Below are positions 1 to 8,962 of a stretch of DNA of 64,000 nucleotides, in pieces (the stretch's first letter is position 1; every line of letters begins with the position of its first letter). The notes under the pieces are model-generated. The model worked only from the letters and a program-made list of their open reading frames with translations, searched no databases and was not told the origin of the DNA. Made by a program: the position numbers and the translations under genes. Origin of the DNA: Veronia pacifica (GTDB lineage Bacteria > Pseudomonadota > Gammaproteobacteria > Enterobacterales > Vibrionaceae); NCBI RefSeq assembly GCF_001707825.1, contig NZ_LYBM01000002.1, positions 186,001-250,000 on the forward strand, in the 5' to 3' direction.

Positions 1-1213
1 CGACCGTCGGCGCCAGTGATTCCAACCCTTTAGGTGTCAGCTTTTGTACCGTCATACGCTTACTGAAATCCGCGAGCCCAAGGCTTGAATAGGTGCGGGT
101 GTAACCATACGTCGGTAGAACGTGATTGGTTCCTGAAGCGTAATCGCCAACAGATTCAGGCGACCAGGCTCCGAGGAAAATAGAGCCGGCATTATCCAGC
201 AGAGGCAAGAGTTCACTTGGGAAATCTGTCTGCACGATAAGGTGCTCAGGTCCGTAACGATTAGAAATTTCTACGCACTCTTCAAGGTCTTCAGCAATGA
301 TGATCACACTGGATCCAAGTGCCTGTCTGGCGATGTCGGCTCGGCTCAGGTGATTGAGTTGCTCTGCAACAGCGGCTGACACTTTTTCAGCCATTGCCAT
401 ACAGGGGGTCAATAAGACCACTTGAGAATCGGGGCCATGTTCTGCCTGACTGAGCAGATCCGCAGCAACAAACTCTGGATTGGCATGGGTATCGGCGATA
501 ACCAATACCTCTGAGGGGCCCGCTGGCATGTCGATAGCAGCCCCTTTATGGTCATTGCTGACCTGCTGTTTGGCCTCAGTCACATAGGCATTGCCCGGAC
601 CAAAGATTTTATCAACTTTCGATACTGTCTCGGTTCCGTAAGCCATTGCAGCAACAGCTTGTGCGCCACCCACGTTATAAACTTCAGTGATGCCACAGAG
701 CCTTGCAACGTATAAGATTTCGTCGGCGATGGGTGGGGGTGAACAGAGAACCACTTTTCGACAACCTGCGATTTGAGAAGGCACGGCGAGCATGAGCACG
801 GTCGATGGCAGAGGAGCACTACCGCCGGGAATATACAAGCCGACTCTCTCAATGGGACGTGTCAGCAATTCACAGTAAACACCCGGCATAGTCTCTACTT
901 TGACTGGCGATGGTTTCTGCGCTCGGTGAAAGCAGGCGATGTTATTATAAGCCTGTTGAAGTGCTTTCTTAATTTCAGGTCCAAGACGAGTCACGGCCTG
1001 ATCAATTTCTTCTTCTTTTACCGCAATAGATGTCAGCGGCACGTTATCAAATTTCAGGGTCAACGCTTTGATGGCCTCATCGGCCTCGGTTCGAACCTGT
1101 CTGATCACTTCGCTAACTGCGTCACTGATCGCCTGACTGTCACTAACCGCAGGGCGCTCAAGGATGGCCTCCTGCTGATTTTCACTGAGTGTTTCCCACA
1201 CCACCGTCTTCAT
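1..1213 (-). CDS. hisD: Histidinol dehydrogenase HisD (3' end cut by the window edge)
   Basis: Catalyses the last two NAD-dependent oxidations of histidine synthesis, histidinol to histidine, in the cytoplasm. The frame is open from the ATG at 1213 to the first base of the window (about 404 codons of a family length near 430). The family pattern is plain: a VGLYIPGG stretch, a [13 protein letters not shown] segment, [13 protein letters not shown], and the [14 protein letters not shown] and AEHGPDSQ segments with the zinc/catalytic residues. It starts 6 bp after the hisG stop, so the two are cotranscribed in the usual hisG-hisD order. No frameshift was seen in the visible part. Confidence 0.95.
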   Translation of the reverse strand, partial: MKTVVWETLSENQQEAILERPAVSDSQAISDAVSEVIRQVRTEADEAIKALTLKFDNVPLTSIAVKEEEIDQAVTRLGPEIKKALQQAYNNIACFHRAQKPSPVKVETMPGVYCELLTRPIERVGLYIPGGSAPLPSTVLMLAVPSQIAGCRKVVLCSPPPIADEILYVARLCGITEVYNVGGAQAVAAMAYGTETVSKVDKIFGPGNAYVTEAKQQVSNDHKGAAIDMPAGPSEVLVIADTHANPEFVAADLLSQAEHGPDSQVVLLTPCMAMAEKVSAAVAEQLNHLSRADIARQALGSSVIIIAEDLEECVEISNRYGPEHLIVQTDFPSELLPLLDNAGSIFLGAWSPESVGDYASGTNHVLPTYGYTRTYSSLGLADFSKRMTVQKLTPKGLESLAPTV

Positions 1214-1219
1214 CGTGCA

Positions 1220-2116
1220 TTACTCCATCATTTTTTCAATCGGCAGCACCAGAATTGAGCTGGCACCCAGCGCTTTTAACTGTTCCATCGTTTCCCAGAA
1301 CAGGTTTTCGCTACTAACAAGATGGACAGCAACCCGCTGTTTATCGTGGGCAAGTGGCAGAATAGTAGGGTCCTCAGCGCCGGGGAGTAAGGCCACAACC
1401 TTCTCAAGCGTATCACTGGGGGCGTGCAGCATGATGTATTTGGACTCTTTGGCCTGAATAACACCCTGAATACGGGTAAGAAGACGCTGAATCAGCTCAA
1501 CTTTGTCCTGAGCAAATTCGCCTTTCCGTTGAATCAACACAGCTTTGGAGCGGAAGATGATTTCGGCTTCTTTCAGACCGTTAGCTTCAAGTGTTGCGCC
1601 TGTCGATACAAGATCGCAGATGGCATCGGCAAGTCCTGCACGCGGGGCAACTTCGACTGAGCCGTTGAGCATACAGGTACTAAAGCTGACGCCTTTTTTA
1701 TCAAGATAATCTTTCAGGATGTTCGGGTATGAGGTGGCAATTCGTTTGCCGTTTAGGTCTTCAGGTCCGTTGTAAGTGTTGTCCTTATCTATCGCAACCG
1801 AGAGACGGCAGCCACCAAAGTCGAGGCGTCGAAGTAGGTCGTATTCAGCAGGCTTGGCCATTGCGATGCGCTCAAGGCGAACTTCTTCCAGCTCGTTTTC
1901 GCCAATAACGCCAAGGTCGACCACACCATCCATAATCAAGCCCGGAATGTCATCATCTCTCACCAGTAACAAATCGATTGGCATATTTTCAGCGTGGACG
2001 ACCAAGCGTTCTCCGCTGAAGCTGATTTTTACTCCGCAGCGTTTTAATAATTCCTGGCATTCCTTAGCCAAGCGTCCTTTTTTTTGTATTGCTATGCGCA
2101 ATCTTTCTGTTTGCAT
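1220..2116 (-). CDS. hisG: ATP phosphoribosyltransferase HisG, long form
   Basis: First, committed and feedback-inhibited step of histidine synthesis: ATP plus PRPP gives phosphoribosyl-ATP. The 298-residue product has the same length as the E. coli enzyme and matches it along its whole length, including the RVRDDDIPG-like segment (here [19 protein letters not shown]), the RIATSYPN segment and the PRPP-binding region [21 protein letters not shown]. The C-terminal regulatory ACT-like part is present ([15 protein letters not shown]), so this is the long HisG that works without HisZ. The ATG at 2116 is preceded by AGGGAAT. It is the first structural gene of the his operon, behind the leader and attenuator. 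Confidence 0.97.
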   Translation of the reverse strand: MQTERLRIAIQKKGRLAKECQELLKRCGVKISFSGERLVVHAENMPIDLLLVRDDDIPGLIMDGVVDLGVIGENELEEVRLERIAMAKPAEYDLLRRLDFGGCRLSVAIDKDNTYNGPEDLNGKRIATSYPNILKDYLDKKGVSFSTCMLNGSVEVAPRAGLADAICDLVSTGATLEANGLKEAEIIFRSKAVLIQRKGEFAQDKVELIQRLLTRIQGVIQAKESKYIMLHAPSDTLEKVVALLPGAEDPTILPLAHDKQRVAVHLVSSENLFWETMEQLKALGASSILVLPIEKMME

Positions 2117-2133
2117 TGTCTATTCCCTGTCCT

Positions 2134-2170
2134 AAAACGAAAAACCCCCGGAATCTCTTCCAGGGGTCTC
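2134..2170 (-). terminator. his operon attenuator hairpin
   Basis: On the minus strand a hairpin with arms ACCCCTGG and CCGGGGGT (one mismatch) is followed by TTTTTCGTTTT, a typical intrinsic terminator. It lies between the histidine-rich leader peptide and hisG, exactly where the his attenuator terminator sits in enterics. By analogy, ribosome stalling at the His codons when charged tRNA-His is scarce should favour an antiterminator and allow hisG transcription. Confidence 0.85.
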
Positions 2171-2244
2171 AAATTCTTTTTTGTAATGACCGATGGAAGC
2201 ACTGCCTTCTTTGCCTTCCAGTCGAAACCACTCCTCCCGAAAGA

Positions 2245-2292
2245 CTAATCAGGATGATGATGGTGATGAAGGGTCATTAGCTGTGTTTCCAT
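2245..2292 (-). CDS. hisL: his operon leader peptide HisL
   Basis: A short frame reads METQLMTLHHHHHPD followed by a stop. It contains five consecutive His codons and ends in PD, as E. coli HisL does with its seven His and PD ending. It lies about 130 bp upstream of hisG and is followed by the attenuator hairpin, so its role as the sensing peptide of transcription attenuation is well supported. The start is uncertain: ATG at 2292 gives 15 residues, ATG at 2277 gives MTLHHHHHPD with 10; neither has a strong ribosome binding site. Confidence 0.88.
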   Translation of the reverse strand: METQLMTLHHHHHPD

Positions 2293-2884
2293 AATAATAA
2301 TGCGCTATTCACTTTACTTACGAATTGTTATTCACACTAACAAACTTCTTAGATAATGCAATAACTTATTTTTGCGGCGACAGTATTTTCTGTCAGTAAG
2401 GCTTCTTTTTTCACAACAGAACATAAGTAAAATTCTAAACGTTTATAGCAACTTAAATGATGGAAAATGGAAGGGGAAGTGGATTTATCTTCTGATTATT
2501 CTTTCAAAGCTAGAAGAATTTTTATCGAAGATGAGACAGAAAAGGAGAGCAAGCATTAGACATAAATATCGAGCTTACCGGAGTCGGCTGCAACAGAGCA
2601 GGTGTCTTCATCTTGATGTTTAGTCATTTCATCTTGAAAAGACTCAATGCTGCCATTTTTTTGTTGTTTTTTCGATTGCTCATCCTCTTTCCGACCATCG
2701 CGGACGACCGGATTTAGATGAGCATAAGTAGCTGATAATAAATTAGATAGCACCATAACTTTTTCGCCAGCGAATATATCTACTCTTACCTAGCATATCG
2801 GCATGGATGACTATTTCTTTATTTTCGGTGCTTTTCGGGTCTGCTGTATTGTTGCTTAAGCAGGTTCACCCAGTCTCTGATGCC
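2293..2884. other. Region upstream of hisL, mostly without recognised genes
   Basis: The AT-rich part next to hisL (2293-2400) should hold the his promoter; no clear -35/-10 pair could be fixed by eye. The rest contains one doubtful small gene on the minus strand (2556-2756) and nothing else recognisable. Confidence 0.4.
2556..2756 (-). CDS. Small hypothetical protein, hydrophilic
   Basis: A 66-residue frame from ATG 2756. The product begins with a short hydrophobic stretch (MVLSNLLSATYAHLNP) and continues strongly charged (DGRKEDEQSKKQQKNG, then DEMTKHQDED). The amino-acid make-up looks protein-like rather than random, but there is no good ribosome binding site and no family was recognised. 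It may be a small conserved Vibrio-type protein or chance. No function is proposed. Confidence 0.35.
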   Translation of the reverse strand: MVLSNLLSATYAHLNPVVRDGRKEDEQSKKQQKNGSIESFQDEMTKHQDEDTCSVAADSGKLDIYV

Positions 2885-3361
2885 TCAGCCGCAACATTTT
2901 TTGAATTTTTTGCCGCTTCCACATGGGCAAGGATCGTTTCTACCCGCTTTGATAGTACCGGGAAATACACCGTCGATATAAAACCAGAGCGGTTTGTTAT
3001 TGACATTTTCAAGCAGAAAACGAGATTTTTCATGCAGGCAGAACTGTTGCCCCTGATCAGAATAGTGGGCTTTAAATTCAACATATCCCTGTTTGCCACT
3101 TTCATCGATACTGCTATTGATAACCTGCAAGCCAAGCCAGTCACTTTTTATTGAGTCTTCAATCCCCTGACGATGCTGCTCTGCCTGACAGCTGGGATGA
3201 TAAGTACTCACGACAAAGTCGACTAAACCAAGTTCATGTGCTGCGTAGCGTGCTCGCATCAGTTTTTCCGGGTGATCAACGCTGGCATGATCTTGGTGGG
3301 CGGGCTGGCAGCATGCATCGTACTGACGTTTGCTGCCACATGGACAGGTTTGCTCTGTCAT
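2885..3361 (-). CDS. ychJ: YchJ-like protein with two SEC-C motifs (UPF0225)
   Basis: A 158-residue protein with a SEC-C zinc-binding motif at each end: [13 protein letters not shown] near residue 6 and [14 protein letters not shown] at the C-terminus, with an NTF2-like middle domain (for example [12 protein letters not shown] and GYVEFKAHY). This layout is that of the E. coli YchJ/UPF0225 family, about 150 residues. SEC-C motifs bind zinc and are otherwise known from the SecA C-terminus; the role of YchJ proteins is not established. It appears monocistronic, between the his leader region and the polyamine locus. Confidence 0.85.
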   Translation of the reverse strand: MTEQTCPCGSKRQYDACCQPAHQDHASVDHPEKLMRARYAAHELGLVDFVVSTYHPSCQAEQHRQGIEDSIKSDWLGLQVINSSIDESGKQGYVEFKAHYSDQGQQFCLHEKSRFLLENVNNKPLWFYIDGVFPGTIKAGRNDPCPCGSGKKFKKCCG

Positions 3362-3439
3362 GGTCTTTCCTGAAACAGTGATAAAAACAAGCCGCTATTC
3401 TGGGGAGCGTACTGAGTACTGTCAAGGCAGACTCCCCGC

Positions 3440-4848
3440 TCAAAATGTGTGTAAGTACCAGTCGTATTCTAACTGGGTAATGTGCTGTTCAAATTCCTGT
3501 AGTTCTTTTTCCTTACAGGTTATGAAAACATCGATGAAGTCGTGACCAAGATACTGACGAATGGGTGCAGATGCTTTTAATAAACGCAGTGCATCCCGCA
3601 GGTTTGTGGGTAGATTTGGCTCTGTCTTGTCGTAGGCGTTGCCAGTGATGGGTTCAGGAGGAGCCAGACGATTGTCAATGCCATAGAGGATTGAGGACAA
3701 TAACGCAGCCATCATCAGATAGGGATTCGCGTCAGCGCCAGCGACACGGTGTTCAATCCGGGTCGCTTCTTTTGGACCTGCGGGAACTCTCAATGCCGTC
3801 GTTCGGTTTTCGATTCCCCATGAGGTGGCACATGGTACATAGAATTCAGGACTGAAACGTCGGTAAGCGTTGACGTTGGGACACAGAATTGCCATGTAAT
3901 CCTGCATCAATGTCAGTAGACCGCCGACAGCATGGCCCAGTGTCTCTGTGGGTTTGTTGCCCTCTGTTGGGGCAAAAATATTTCGGCCCTCATCATCAAG
4001 AACACTGATGTGAAGATGCATACCATTCCCTGCCTGATCGGGGTAAGGCTTTGCCATAAAAGTAGTTTCAAGGTCGTGTTGGTGAGCCACATTCTTGATC
4101 ACCCTTTTAAGTAATACAGCATGGTCGCAGCTCGCCATTGCATCAGGGGTATGTTTGAGATTTATCTCAAACTGTCCGGGTGCAGACTCTGCCACTATGG
4201 TATCCGCGGGGATATTCTGTTGTCTGGCCGCGTCAATGATATCGTTCAGTAGCTCGGCATGTTCATCAAGGTCATCAAGGGAGTAAACCTGAGTGGCCTC
4301 CGGCCTTTTACCCGTAAGCTGCGAAACGGTGGGTGCGGCAATCCCTCGCTGTCTCCTTGTTCAAGAAGATAAAATTCCAGCTCGAAAGCAGATACTGGAG
4401 TAAGCCCACGTTCTTTGAACTGTCGTAAGACTCGCTGCAATACCATGCGAGGGTCTGCAAACATGGGTGTCTGGCTGTTTTCATACATGCTCATCAACAG
4501 TTGAGCGATCGGCCTCTTTTGCCATGGCTGCATACTGAGGCTGCCGGGGACCGGATAGCAACTCGCGTCAGACTCACCAATTTCAAGCCCGAGTCCGGTC
4601 TCTTCAACAGGTAAGCCCTTAATTGTCATACCGTAAATGGATATGGGTAATGATACCCCTTTGCTGTATACCTTTTCTAAACTGTCTCTCTCTACACGCT
4701 TACCGCGAACAATTCCATTCATGTCGGTCAACAACAGGTCAACGAACTGGATGTCTGGATGATGTTCAAGGAACTCTATTGCTTCTTTGCGTTGAGCCAA
4801 ATTAACGTCGGAAGGAGAAAACAGTTCCCTGTCACTGTGATAACGCAT
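3440..4848 (-). pseudogene. puuA: PuuA/SpuI-type gamma-glutamylpolyamine synthetase, frameshifted
   Basis: Glutamine-synthetase-like enzyme of the family that ligates glutamate to putrescine or other polyamines. The N-terminal part (MRYHSDREL to about residue 168, with the LLTDMNGIVRGKR beta-grasp) starts at ATG 4848. The frame is then lost near 4331 in a GGG run (CCC on the coding strand); the C-terminal part continues in another frame with VSQLTGKRPEATQVYSLDDL and the catalytic segments NGMHLHISV, NRTTALRVP and EHRVAGADANPYL. The full span equals 470 codons plus a one-base deficit, so a single missing base restores a normal 469-residue enzyme. It is divergent from puuD, like spuI beside spuA in Pseudomonas. 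Either a recent inactivation or a sequence error. Confidence 0.85.
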
Positions 4849-5148
4849 GATTCACCGCCGTGTGTAAATTATATTAATCACATAAACTGCATGATTAAGT
4901 GAATATCAAACATCCTTTCTTGTCAATTTATCGCCTCAACACTGATGATGCATAGCACTAATTACCAACATAATATGAATATTTAGTGATATATGTGTAT
5001 TAATCAAGAGAAAGTGAAATGATGTTCAATAGGGGGTTTTGGGGGTTATTGCGTCATTTATTTTTTACGTGTAGTGTGTGAAAAAATGAACACTAAATGC
5101 GATCTAGATCCAATATCAAAAGTGCCACAGCAATGATATGAGGTGACA
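4849..5148. promoter_or_regulatory. Divergent promoter region of the polyamine operons
   Basis: This 300-bp AT-rich gap separates the leftward puuA-like gene from the rightward puuD operon and must hold both promoters. Short motifs of possible PuuR type are present: AAATTATATTAATCA at 4866-4880 next to the leftward start, TATTAATCA again at 4998-5006, TGTTCAAT at 5023-5030 and AATGAACA at 5085-5092. As recalled, the E. coli PuuR site ends in AATGAACA. The assignment is inference. Confidence 0.5.
4866..4880 (+). promoter_or_regulatory. Candidate PuuR operator upstream of the first puuA-like gene
   Basis: AAATTATATTAATCA agrees at 13 of 15 positions with the candidate site before puuB and at 11 of 15 with the E. 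coli PuuR consensus as I recall it (AAAATATAATGAACA). It lies 17 bp before the ATG at 4848, antisense to that gene, the same geometry as the site before puuB. The motif is AT-rich, so chance matches are possible. Confidence 0.35.
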
Positions 5149-6009
5149 ATGGCGCCATGCGTGACTGCGAATAACAACATTGAACAGCAATGGACTGGCA
5201 AGCCCGGCGATGCGTTAACGTCTCGGGACAGGGATATTCCGCTGGTTGGTGTGGTTGCCTGCAATAAAAAGATGGGGTTACACAACTTTCATATTGCAGG
5301 TGAAAAGTACTTGCGCGCTGTCACTGAGGGAGCGGGCTGTTTACCACTAGTTTTACCCTCTTTCTCTGATCCTGAGATCTTGGCTGCATGTGTTCGAAAT
5401 CTCGACGGGCTCTTATTCACCGGCTCGCCCTCCAACATTGAACCTCATCATTACAGTCGCTTGCCAAGTGCGACTCCCGAGGATCATGACGCGAAACGCG
5501 ATGCGTTTGCACTGCCATTAATCAGGCTGGCCTTGGAAGCGAATATACCTTTACTGGCGATCTGCCGTGGCTTTCAGGAAATGAACGTTGCGTTGGGTGG
5601 TTCTTTGCATCAACAGCTTCATCAGACCGGACGTTTCATCGAACACAGAGAAAACAAACAATCTGATGTGAACATTCAATATGGTCTCTCGCATTCCGTG
5701 GCTATCGAGCCGGGGGGTATTCTCGAACAGGCTTGTGGGTCTGAGGTGCGTGAAGTCAACTCTGTACATGCACAGGGTATTGACCGTTTGGGTAAACATT
5801 TGAGAGTGGAAGCCCGGGCACCCGATGGACTCATTGAAGCGATTTCTGTCGATAGTGAGGGGTTTGCTCTGGGTGTTCAGTGGCATCCTGAATGGAAAGT
5901 CACAAACAATCCCTTCTATTCAGCTATCTTCAAGTTATTCGGGGATGCATGTTGGCATCGAATTTCGATGCGTGAGAGGGATTATGAACAAACTGAAAAA
6001 ATGGCTTAA
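5149..6009 (+). CDS. puuD: Gamma-glutamyl-gamma-aminobutyrate hydrolase, PuuD/SpuA-like
   Basis: Class I glutamine-amidotransferase-fold hydrolase (peptidase C26) that splits gamma-Glu-GABA to glutamate and GABA, the last step of the Puu pathway. The nucleophile elbow AICRGFQEMNVALGGSLHQ carries the catalytic Cys (near residue 143 of 286), and the catalytic His and Glu are in VQWHPEW near the C-terminus. GSPSNIEPHHY matches PuuD closely. ATG 5149 was chosen because GAGGTGA (5140-5146) is well placed; a GTG at 5143 is an alternative. Its end overlaps the next gene by 26 bp, which implies translational coupling. Confidence 0.92.
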   Translation: MAPCVTANNNIEQQWTGKPGDALTSRDRDIPLVGVVACNKKMGLHNFHIAGEKYLRAVTEGAGCLPLVLPSFSDPEILAACVRNLDGLLFTGSPSNIEPHHYSRLPSATPEDHDAKRDAFALPLIRLALEANIPLLAICRGFQEMNVALGGSLHQQLHQTGRFIEHRENKQSDVNIQYGLSHSVAIEPGGILEQACGSEVREVNSVHAQGIDRLGKHLRVEARAPDGLIEAISVDSEGFALGVQWHPEWKVTNNPFYSAIFKLFGDACWHRISMRERDYEQTEKMA

Positions 6010-7330
6010 AGATAACAAGATCACGGAAGTCGAATGTGTAGTCAGTGACCTGTCAGGTATTGCCCGGGGAAAAATTGCCCCTGTCGATAAGTTTATCAGT
6101 GAAGGTGAAATGCGATTGCCTGAAAGCGTGCTGTTACAGACCGTTACTGGCGACTATGTCGATGATGATATTTATTACTCCTTGCTTGATGAAGCGGATA
6201 TCGACTTCATTTGTAAGCCTGATGAAGATGCCGTGTATCTGTTGCCATGGACCATTGAGGAAACTGCGCAAATCATTCACGACAGTTACGACAAGATGGG
6301 TAACCCCATCGAGCTGGCTCCGCGTAACGTGCTGAAAAAGATTCTGAAGCTTTACGCAGACAAGGGCTGGCAACCTGTCGTTGCCCCTGAGATGGAGTTT
6401 TATCTCACCGCGCGCAGCGACGATCCGGACTTGCCTTTGCAGGCACCGATTGGGCGTTCCGGGCTCAAGGAAACGGGGCGACAATCCTTCTCAATTGATG
6501 CGGCGAATGAATTTGATCCTCTGTTTGAAGATATGTACGACTGGTGCGAAGCGCAGGGGTTATCTATCGATACCCTGATACACGAAGAGGGAATGGCGCA
6601 GATGGAAATCAATTTCCGTCACGGTGACCCTTTGCAGCTTGCGGACCAGATCTTTGTGTTCAAACGCACGTTGAGAGAAGCGGCATTAAAACATCAGGTT
6701 GTGGCGACATTTATGGCCAAACCTATTACCAATGAACCGGGTAGTGCGATGCACCTTCACCAGAGCGTGATTGATACGGAAACACAAAAGAACATTTTCA
6801 CGAATGAAGACGGCACCATGTCGTCGCTCTTTCTCAGTCACATTGCTGGGTTACAGACGTATGTGCCAGAAATGCTGCCGATGTTTGCGCCGAATGTGAA
6901 TTCCTTCCGTCGTTTCTTACCTGACACCTCTGCGCCAGTCAACATGGAGTGGGGCGAGGATAACCGCACCTGCGGCTTACGCGTTCCCAACTGTACCCCT
7001 CAAAGCCGTCGGGTGGAAAACCGCCTGCCCGGTGCAGACGCCAACTGTTATCTGGCCATTGCGGCTAGTTTGTTGTGTGGTTACATCGGCATGGTAGAAG
7101 AACTCAAACCTTCACCGCCAGTTCAGGGGAGAGGGTACGAATTACGCAGTCCCATGCTGCCATATACGCTGGAGTCTGCGTTGGAACGAATGGAGAGTTG
7201 CGAACAGGTCTCACAATATCTGGGAGAGTCTTTTGCTAAAGGTTTTATCGCGGTGAAACGTGCGGAACAAGAAAATTTCAAACGTGTGATCAGCTCATGG
7301 GAGCGAGAGTTCCTGCTGCTCACAGTGTGA
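5984..7330 (+). CDS. Second glutamine-synthetase-like gamma-glutamylpolyamine synthetase (SpuB/PuuA-like)
   Basis: A 448-residue member of the glutamine synthetase family, intact. N-terminal beta-grasp EVECVVSDLSGIARGK, then the catalytic barrel with PEMEFYL, the HEEGMAQMEIN segment, GSAMHLHQSV, EDNRTCGLRVP and ENRLPGADANCYLA. In PuuA/SpuB-type enzymes glutamate is ligated to an amine such as putrescine, spermidine or ethanolamine rather than to ammonia. ATG 5984 follows GAGAGGG and overlaps puuD. Because the divergent paralogue at 3440-4848 is frameshifted, this may be the only working copy here. The exact amine substrate cannot be told from sequence. Confidence 0.88.
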   Translation: MNKLKKWLKDNKITEVECVVSDLSGIARGKIAPVDKFISEGEMRLPESVLLQTVTGDYVDDDIYYSLLDEADIDFICKPDEDAVYLLPWTIEETAQIIHDSYDKMGNPIELAPRNVLKKILKLYADKGWQPVVAPEMEFYLTARSDDPDLPLQAPIGRSGLKETGRQSFSIDAANEFDPLFEDMYDWCEAQGLSIDTLIHEEGMAQMEINFRHGDPLQLADQIFVFKRTLREAALKHQVVATFMAKPITNEPGSAMHLHQSVIDTETQKNIFTNEDGTMSSLFLSHIAGLQTYVPEMLPMFAPNVNSFRRFLPDTSAPVNMEWGEDNRTCGLRVPNCTPQSRRVENRLPGADANCYLAIAASLLCGYIGMVEELKPSPPVQGRGYELRSPMLPYTLESALERMESCEQVSQYLGESFAKGFIAVKRAEQENFKRVISSWEREFLLLTV

Positions 7331-7442
7331 TGGACGAATGCGGTGTTGGTTACAGAAGCACTGCGAAAGATGACACCACGGAGTTTGGCGTCATAGGACC
7401 GGGTTAGCCGGGACGATTTGCGATTTGAGATGTGGAGGCAAT

Positions 7443-8831
7443 ATGTCCGATCAGAATCTTGCTTACAACACGGAATGGTTACAACAACAGGATAATCAAC
7501 ATTACCTTCATCCTTTTTCCGATCATAAAACCCTGAGAGAGCAGGGAGCCAGGATGATAGTGCGAGCCGATGGGGTTTATATCTGGGACAGTGACGGTAA
7601 CAAAATACTTGATGGCATGGCAGGGCTCTGGTGTACCAATATCGGTTATGGTCAGTCCCGTCTGGCAAAAGCAGCTTTTGATCAAATGAATGAGCTTCCT
7701 TATTACAACAGCTTCTTCCAGTGCGCCCACCCACCCGTGGTGGAGTTAGCCAAAACGATTGGCGAACTTGCTCCCGCGCATATGAACCAAGTTTTTTTCA
7801 CTGGCTCAGGTTCTGAATCTAACGACACCGTTCTTCGTATGGTTCGCCACTACTGGACTCTGAAAGGACAGCCGGAAAAATTCACCATTATTGGCCGTCA
7901 CAACGGCTATCACGGCTCAACGGTGGCAGGTGCGAGTCTTGGCGGTATGAAACCCATGCACAGTCAGGGCGGACTGCCAATACCCGGTATTCATCATATC
8001 CCCCAGCCTTACTGGTTTGGTGAAGGGGGCGACACAACACCGGAAGAGTTTGGTATTCAGGCCGCTCGCGAGCTTGAAAGCGCCATCCTTGATATCGGCG
8101 CAGACAAGGTTGCCGCCTTTATCGCAGAGCCTATTCAAGGAGCAGGTGGTGTGGTTATTCCACCAGATACTTACTGGCCCGAGATCAAGAATATCCTCGC
8201 TCGTTACGACATTTTGCTGATCGTTGACGAGGTGATTTGTGGCTTTGGCCGGACAGGTGAGTGGTTTGGTAGCCAATACTACGGTCTTGAGCCAGACTTT
8301 ATGCCAATAGCTAAGGGAATGACATCAGGTTATATGCCAATGGGCGGGGTTATCGTCAGTGACCGTGTGGCAGGTACGTTTGAGCAAGAGGGCGGAGAGT
8401 TTTTTCACGGCTATACCTATTCTGGTCACCCTGTCGCTGCTGCCGTGGCGCTTGAAAATATCCGGCTGATCCAAGAAAACAAGCTGGTGGAATACGTCAA
8501 AAATGACATAGGGCCATATCTGCAAACCGCATGGCAAACACTGTCGGACCATCCCCTGGTTGGCGAGACACGTGGCGTTGGATTGCTCGGCGCATTGGAG
8601 CTGGTCAAAGAAAAAGCAGGCAGGGTCAGATTTGATTCGGAGTTAGATGTGGGCGGGATGTGTCGCACGCTTAGCGTCAGTAACGGTTTAGTGATGCGGG
8701 CTGTCGGTGACACCATGATCATCAGCCCTCCGCTGGTGATCAGTCATAGCGAGGTTGATGAGCTTGTGTCTAAGGCGCGTGAGGCTCTGGATTTAACCAT
8801 GGAGGCCTTGCAGGCGGAAGGACTCTATTAA
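7443..8831 (+). CDS. spuC: Polyamine:pyruvate aminotransferase, SpuC-like (class III)
   Basis: PLP-dependent class III aminotransferase of 462 residues, of the group acting on putrescine and related diamines with pyruvate as acceptor. Visible motifs: MAGLWCTNIGYG, the cofactor phosphate segment TGSGSESNDT, IAEPIQGAGGVVIPP, the aspartate that contacts the PLP ring in LIVDEVICGFGRTG, and the Schiff-base Lys in IAKGMTSGYMPMGG near residue 291. ATG 7443 follows GGAGG; a TTG 18 bp upstream is unlikely. It sits between the synthetase and the importer genes as spuC does in Pseudomonas, offering a transamination route beside glutamylation. Confidence 0.9.
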   Translation: MSDQNLAYNTEWLQQQDNQHYLHPFSDHKTLREQGARMIVRADGVYIWDSDGNKILDGMAGLWCTNIGYGQSRLAKAAFDQMNELPYYNSFFQCAHPPVVELAKTIGELAPAHMNQVFFTGSGSESNDTVLRMVRHYWTLKGQPEKFTIIGRHNGYHGSTVAGASLGGMKPMHSQGGLPIPGIHHIPQPYWFGEGGDTTPEEFGIQAARELESAILDIGADKVAAFIAEPIQGAGGVVIPPDTYWPEIKNILARYDILLIVDEVICGFGRTGEWFGSQYYGLEPDFMPIAKGMTSGYMPMGGVIVSDRVAGTFEQEGGEFFHGYTYSGHPVAAAVALENIRLIQENKLVEYVKNDIGPYLQTAWQTLSDHPLVGETRGVGLLGALELVKEKAGRVRFDSELDVGGMCRTLSVSNGLVMRAVGDTMIISPPLVISHSEVDELVSKAREALDLTMEALQAEGLY

Positions 8832-8909
8832 ACGACAAAAAGATTTAGGTTGTTTTGTCTGCCGTTGGTAGACCTGTAATACCGGGGTTGTGCAAGCACT
8901 GCCCAAACG

Positions 8910-8933
8910 CCGAACAGGAATGTGCCTGTTCGG
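8910..8933 (+). other. Hairpin between the aminotransferase and the binding-protein gene
   Basis: Perfect 9-bp stem (CCGAACAGG / CCTGTTCGG) with a 6-base loop, 30 bp before the periplasmic binding-protein start. It has no following T-run, so it is not a classical terminator. Such intercistronic hairpins often stabilise or process mRNA so that the binding protein is made in excess; that role is inferred only. Confidence 0.5.
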
Positions 8934-8962
8934 TTCATGGATACAGAAAACAAGGAGAAATC

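Noticed and set aside
773-1258. Long plus-strand open frame opposite hisD/hisG
   Set aside because: It is antisense to the well-conserved hisD and hisG frames and has low-complexity, unlikely composition.
2372-2623. 83-codon plus-strand frame upstream of the his leader
   Set aside because: Composition typical of AT-rich random DNA (many Lys, Arg, Leu, Ser), no ribosome binding site, and it overlaps the more protein-like minus-strand frame.
5825-5983. Upstream extension of the second glutamylpolyamine synthetase into puuD
   Set aside because: The in-frame extension overlaps puuD fully and is not part of the glutamine synthetase fold; ATG 5984 has its own ribosome binding site.
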